From assembly GCA_014649555.1 (NCBI GenBank), contig BMTG01000010.1, forward strand, positions 62,001 to 126,000: 64,000 nt of DNA, read 5' to 3'. The notes under the pieces are model-generated. The model was not told the origin of the DNA. It worked only from the letters and a program-made list of their open reading frames with translations, and did not search any database. The position numbers and the translations under genes were made by a program. Below are positions 61,763 through 64,000 of the stretch, piece after piece (the stretch's first letter is position 1; the number at the start of each line of letters is the position of its first letter). Source of the stretch: Streptomyces globisporus (lineage in GTDB: Bacteria; Actinomycetota; Actinomycetes; Streptomycetales; Streptomycetaceae).

Positions 61763-63022
61763 TCACTGGCGGAAGCCGATCGTGGGCACGGCGCGCCGCA
61801 GCGGCCAGGCGCGGGCCGTGGCGGGCAGCAGGTCGTCCAGGAAGGCGTAGCGTTCCAGGGCGGCCGGGTCCTGGCGGTCGCAGGTGCGGATCAGCTGCCA
61901 CCAGGCGGCGATCTCGGCCCAGCCGGGGGCGGAGAGCGAGCCGCCGAACTCCTGGACCGAGAGCGCGGCGGTGAGCCCGGCGAAGGCGAGCCGGTCGGCG
62001 AGCGGCCAGTCGGCGAGGGTGCCGGTCACGAAACCGGCGACGAAGACGTCCCCCGCCCCGGTCGGGTCGAGCGCCTCCACCTCGATGGCGGGCACCGCCG
62101 CCGCGGTGCCGGTGCGGCCGTCGACGGCGTACGCGCCCTCCGCGCCGAGGGTGACCACGGCGAGCGGGACGCGTTCGGCGAGCGCGTGCGCGGCGGCGCG
62201 CGGGCAGTCGGTACGGGTGTAGCGCATCGCCTCCTCCGCGTTGGGCAGGAACGCCTCGCAGTGCGCCAGGTCGGGCAGGGCGTCCAGGTCCCAGCGGCCG
62301 GTCTCGTCCCACCCGACGTCGCCGAAGACCAGCGCACCGTCCCGGGCGGCGGTGGCCACCCAGGGCTCGCTCCGGCCCGGGGCGAGCGAGGCGATGGCGG
62401 CGCGGGCGCGCGGCGGGCACTGCGGGAAGACCGGGGCGGCGGCTCCGGTGGAGGTTCCGTTTCCGGTGGTCCCGGTGGTCCCGGTGGTCCCGGTGGTCCC
62501 GGTGGTCCCGGTGGTCCCGGTGGTCCCGGTGGTCCCGGTGGTCCCGGTGGTCCCGGTGGAGGTTCCGGTCCCGGTGGCCCCTGCCCGGCTTCCGGTTCCG
62601 TCGACGGGAGCCGGGGCGGGGGCCTCGTGGCCGTGCGAGACCATCGTGCGCTCGCCCTCGTACGCCATGGAGACGGTGACCGGGGAGTGCCAGCCGGGGA
62701 CGGTGTGCGACATCGACAGGTCGATGCCCTCGCCCTGTTCCAGGGCGTCCCAGCAGTACTCGCCGTAGTGGTCGTCCCCGAAGGCGGCGGCGAGGGAGGT
62801 GTGCAGGCCGAGGCGGGCGAGGGCGGTGGCCATGTTGGCGACGCCGCCGGGGCTGGAGCCCATCCCCCGGGCCCAGGACTCGGTGCCGCGCACGGGGGCG
62901 CTGTCGAGGCCCGTGAAGATGATGTCGAGGAAGACCGGGCCCGTCAGGAAGACGTCGCAGGCGGGGTCGCGCGGGGCGCGCAGCGCCTCCAGCGGGTCGA
63001 TGCCCGGAGTGTCTGTGCTCAC
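61763..63022 (-). CDS. PfkB-family carbohydrate kinase with a repeat insertion
   Basis: A 419-residue sugar or nucleoside kinase. The N-terminal motif is SSPGGVANMATALARLGL near residue 60 and the C-terminal catalytic motif DPTGAGDVFVAGFVTGTL near residue 322, with the Asp of GAGD as base. LVVT-like ATP binding is at PLAVVTLGAEGAYAVDG. Residues about 157-187 are a run of Gly-Thr-Thr triplets from a 9-bp DNA repeat, probably a flexible loop of variable length. Substrate unknown. The GTG at 63022 starts a typical STDTPGIDPLEALRAPRDPA opening. Confidence 0.88.
   Translation of the reverse strand: MSTDTPGIDPLEALRAPRDPACDVFLTGPVFLDIIFTGLDSAPVRGTESWARGMGSSPGGVANMATALARLGLHTSLAAAFGDDHYGEYCWDALEQGEGIDLSMSHTVPGWHSPVTVSMAYEGERTMVSHGHEAPAPAPVDGTGSRAGATGTGTSTGTTGTTGTTGTTGTTGTTGTTGTTGTTGTTGNGTSTGAAAPVFPQCPPRARAAIASLAPGRSEPWVATAARDGALVFGDVGWDETGRWDLDALPDLAHCEAFLPNAEEAMRYTRTDCPRAAAHALAERVPLAVVTLGAEGAYAVDGRTGTAAAVPAIEVEALDPTGAGDVFVAGFVTGTLADWPLADRLAFAGLTAALSVQEFGGSLSAPGWAEIAAWWQLIRTCDRQDPAALERYAFLDDLLPATARAWPLRRAVPTIGFRQ
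62463..62552. repeat. Ten copies of a 9-bp repeat within the PfkB gene
   Basis: CCGGTGGTC is repeated ten times without interruption from 62463, with a partial eleventh copy. On the coding strand it encodes Gly-Thr-Thr and keeps the frame. It is likely to slip in replication, changing loop length in the protein. Confidence 0.95.
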
Positions 63023-63146
63023 CGTGCGCTCCCGGGGTCGTGCGGCGGATCGCGGCGGGATCCGGACCGTGTGAGGTGCGGCCAGTCTGCCCGATCGGCG
63101 GAGGGGAACGCAGTGTCCGCGCCCATGTGTTCGCAGCACGCCTGAC

Positions 63147-63210
63147 CTGCATAAACATGCGCTAATACCCGGCGTTCGACTGCATAAACGCATAAGTGAC
63201 CCAGATCACA
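63147..63210. promoter_or_regulatory. Direct repeats and a Crp-like site upstream of the MFS gene
   Basis: CTGCATAAAC occurs at 63147-63156 and 63180-63189, 33 bp apart. Immediately after the second, GTGACCCAGATCAC (63196-63209) has the two half-sites of a Crp-type site, with one mismatch to GTG-N6-GNCAC. The region lies between the PfkB start and the MFS start and could serve either. Confidence 0.45.
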
Positions 63211-63320
63211 TCAGGGCGACTTTCGGGGAGCCGGAAGCGCTTGATACAAATTGCCCCGCGAGCACCTTCGGGGACGTTGTCCGACGAGAGCCGCAATCCC
63301 CTGGCATAGCGCCATACCTC

Positions 63321-63480
63321 CCGCAGTACCCCCATGCCTTTCCGCAGTACCCCTTGCCTTACCTCCCTCTGCCTTCCCGCAGTACCCCTGCCCTACCTCC
63401 GCCTGCCCTCCCGCAGCGCCCCCGCCCTACCTCCACCTTGCCTTTTCGCCGTACCCCCTCCCCTCCCCCGCCTGCTCAGG
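63321..63480. repeat. Degenerate ~35-bp tandem array before the MFS gene
   Basis: Copies resembling CCGCAGTACCCC begin at about 63321, 63342, 63377, 63411 and 63446. The last three are 34-35 bp apart and each continues with a TGCCCTACCTCC-like segment. The array is C-rich and has no clear dyad symmetry. Together with the region to its left it makes up the 477-bp gap before the MFS gene. Confidence 0.7.
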
Positions 63481-63499
63481 CATGTCTTCAGGAACGCCC

Positions 63500-64000
63500 A
63501 TGTCCTCGCGCCCTGGTGCCGCGTGGCCCCTGGTGGCCGTGTTCACCGCCGGTTACCTCGCCTCCTATCTGCTGCCCACCGTCGTCGGCCGGCTCAGCGC
63601 CCACCTCGGGCTGAGTCCCGCCCAGGCCGGTCTGGTCGGCAGCGCCCTGCTCCTCAGCTCGGCCGGCGCCGGCTTCGCCCTCGCGGGCCGGGTCGAGCGG
63701 CTCGGGGCCCGTACCCCCGCCCGCGCCGGGCTGGCGCTGGCAGCCGTCGGCTACGGCTGTGCCGCGCTCGCCGGATCCGTACCGCTCGTGGTCCTCGGTG
63801 TGATCGTCGGCGGCTTCGGCTCGGGCACGGCGACCGCGGTCGCGGCATCCGGGATCGCCGCCCGGCGCGACCCGCACCGGACGTCCTCGCTCGGACTGCT
63901 CACCGTGTCCGCCACAGCGGGCGTCCTCTACCTGACGATCCCTCACCTCGGCGGCGGCCACCGGCTTCCCTTCGCCGCGATCGCCCTGGTCGCCCTGCTC
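63500..64000 (+). CDS. MFS transporter, 3' end beyond the window
   Basis: The first 167 residues of a major facilitator transporter. Five or so hydrophobic helices are visible, from AWPLVAVFTAGYLASYLLPT through SLGLLTVSATAGVLYLT. A motif-A-like loop, LAGRVERLGARTPARAG, follows helix two. The ATG at 63500 has AGGA seven bases upstream. Substrate and subgroup cannot be decided from the fragment. The preceding gap holds direct repeats and a Crp-like site. Confidence 0.85.
   Translation, partial: MSSRPGAAWPLVAVFTAGYLASYLLPTVVGRLSAHLGLSPAQAGLVGSALLLSSAGAGFALAGRVERLGARTPARAGLALAAVGYGCAALAGSVPLVVLGVIVGGFGSGTATAVAASGIAARRDPHRTSSLGLLTVSATAGVLYLTIPHLGGGHRLPFAAIALVALL

Noticed and set aside
63147-63189. 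The two CTGCATAAAC copies as arginine-repressor boxes
   Set aside because: Only half of the ARG-box consensus is matched and no arginine gene is adjacent; kept only as an unexplained repeat.

Overview
The window is a stretch of a Streptomyces chromosome, most likely conserved core sequence. Base composition is very high in G+C with strong third-position bias, GTG starts are common, and the gene set is typical of the genus: glyS-znuA-znuC-znuB-zur-uppS-recO, leuA with an M4 metalloprotease, era, ybeY-phoH, ppdK-dusB and nirBD. From memory the order resembles the middle of the S. coelicolor chromosome around SCO2470-SCO2540, but this was not checked by alignment. No rRNA, tRNA, CRISPR array, insertion sequence or prophage was seen.

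Layout. 1-7.9 kb: dGTPase (cut by the window edge), a sirohydrochlorin chelatase-like protein, a SanA-like protein, GGCT, CutA, an NADPH:FMN reductase behind a SoxR-type box, a class IV aminotransferase, a DUF5990 protein, and a secreted protein paired with a class F sortase. 7.9-15.5 kb: a TauE exporter, nirBD behind a four-half-site GlnR box, a Tat-exported DUF839 protein, a VOC protein and an ArsR-like regulator. 15.5-20.3 kb: ppdK with a heavily structured upstream region, a decayed HAD hydrolase and dusB. 20.4-28 kb: small metabolic and regulatory genes, including two divergent regulator/target pairs with clear operators (an XRE regulator with a DHA2 exporter, and TetR with a quinone oxidoreductase), then a glutaminase.

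28-35 kb holds an intrinsic-resistance-like neighbourhood: an ANT(2'')-like nucleotidyltransferase, a rifampin phosphotransferase with its rifamycin-associated element, and an AAC(6')-like acetyltransferase, followed by a nucleotide-kinase-like ATPase and a HEAT-repeat protein. 35-43.4 kb is an accessory-looking region of small membrane, calcium-loop and PASTA proteins. It includes a DUF5753/DUF397 pair divergent from an overlapping run of small unknown ORFs ending in a frameshifted duplicate, and a sigma-factor remnant. 43.4-61.6 kb returns to core genes: a MetE-like enzyme, glyS, the Zur/Znu zinc system, uppS, recO, a TerB protein, leuA with a leucine-rich leader peptide, an M4 protease with its emfourin-type inhibitor, era, a cytidine-deaminase-like protein lacking the metal ligands, a CorC/HlyC protein, ybeY and phoH. 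The right end carries a PfkB kinase with a minisatellite in its coding region and the start of an MFS transporter.

The most unusual points are the nested-hairpin region upstream of ppdK, two hairpins with identical loops after ppdK, tandem repeats that duplicate the stop-codon ends of both uppS and recO, a sortase substrate candidate without an LPxTG-type signal, and the protease/inhibitor pair in which the protease has no export signal. All functional statements come from reading motifs by eye; no database search was run.
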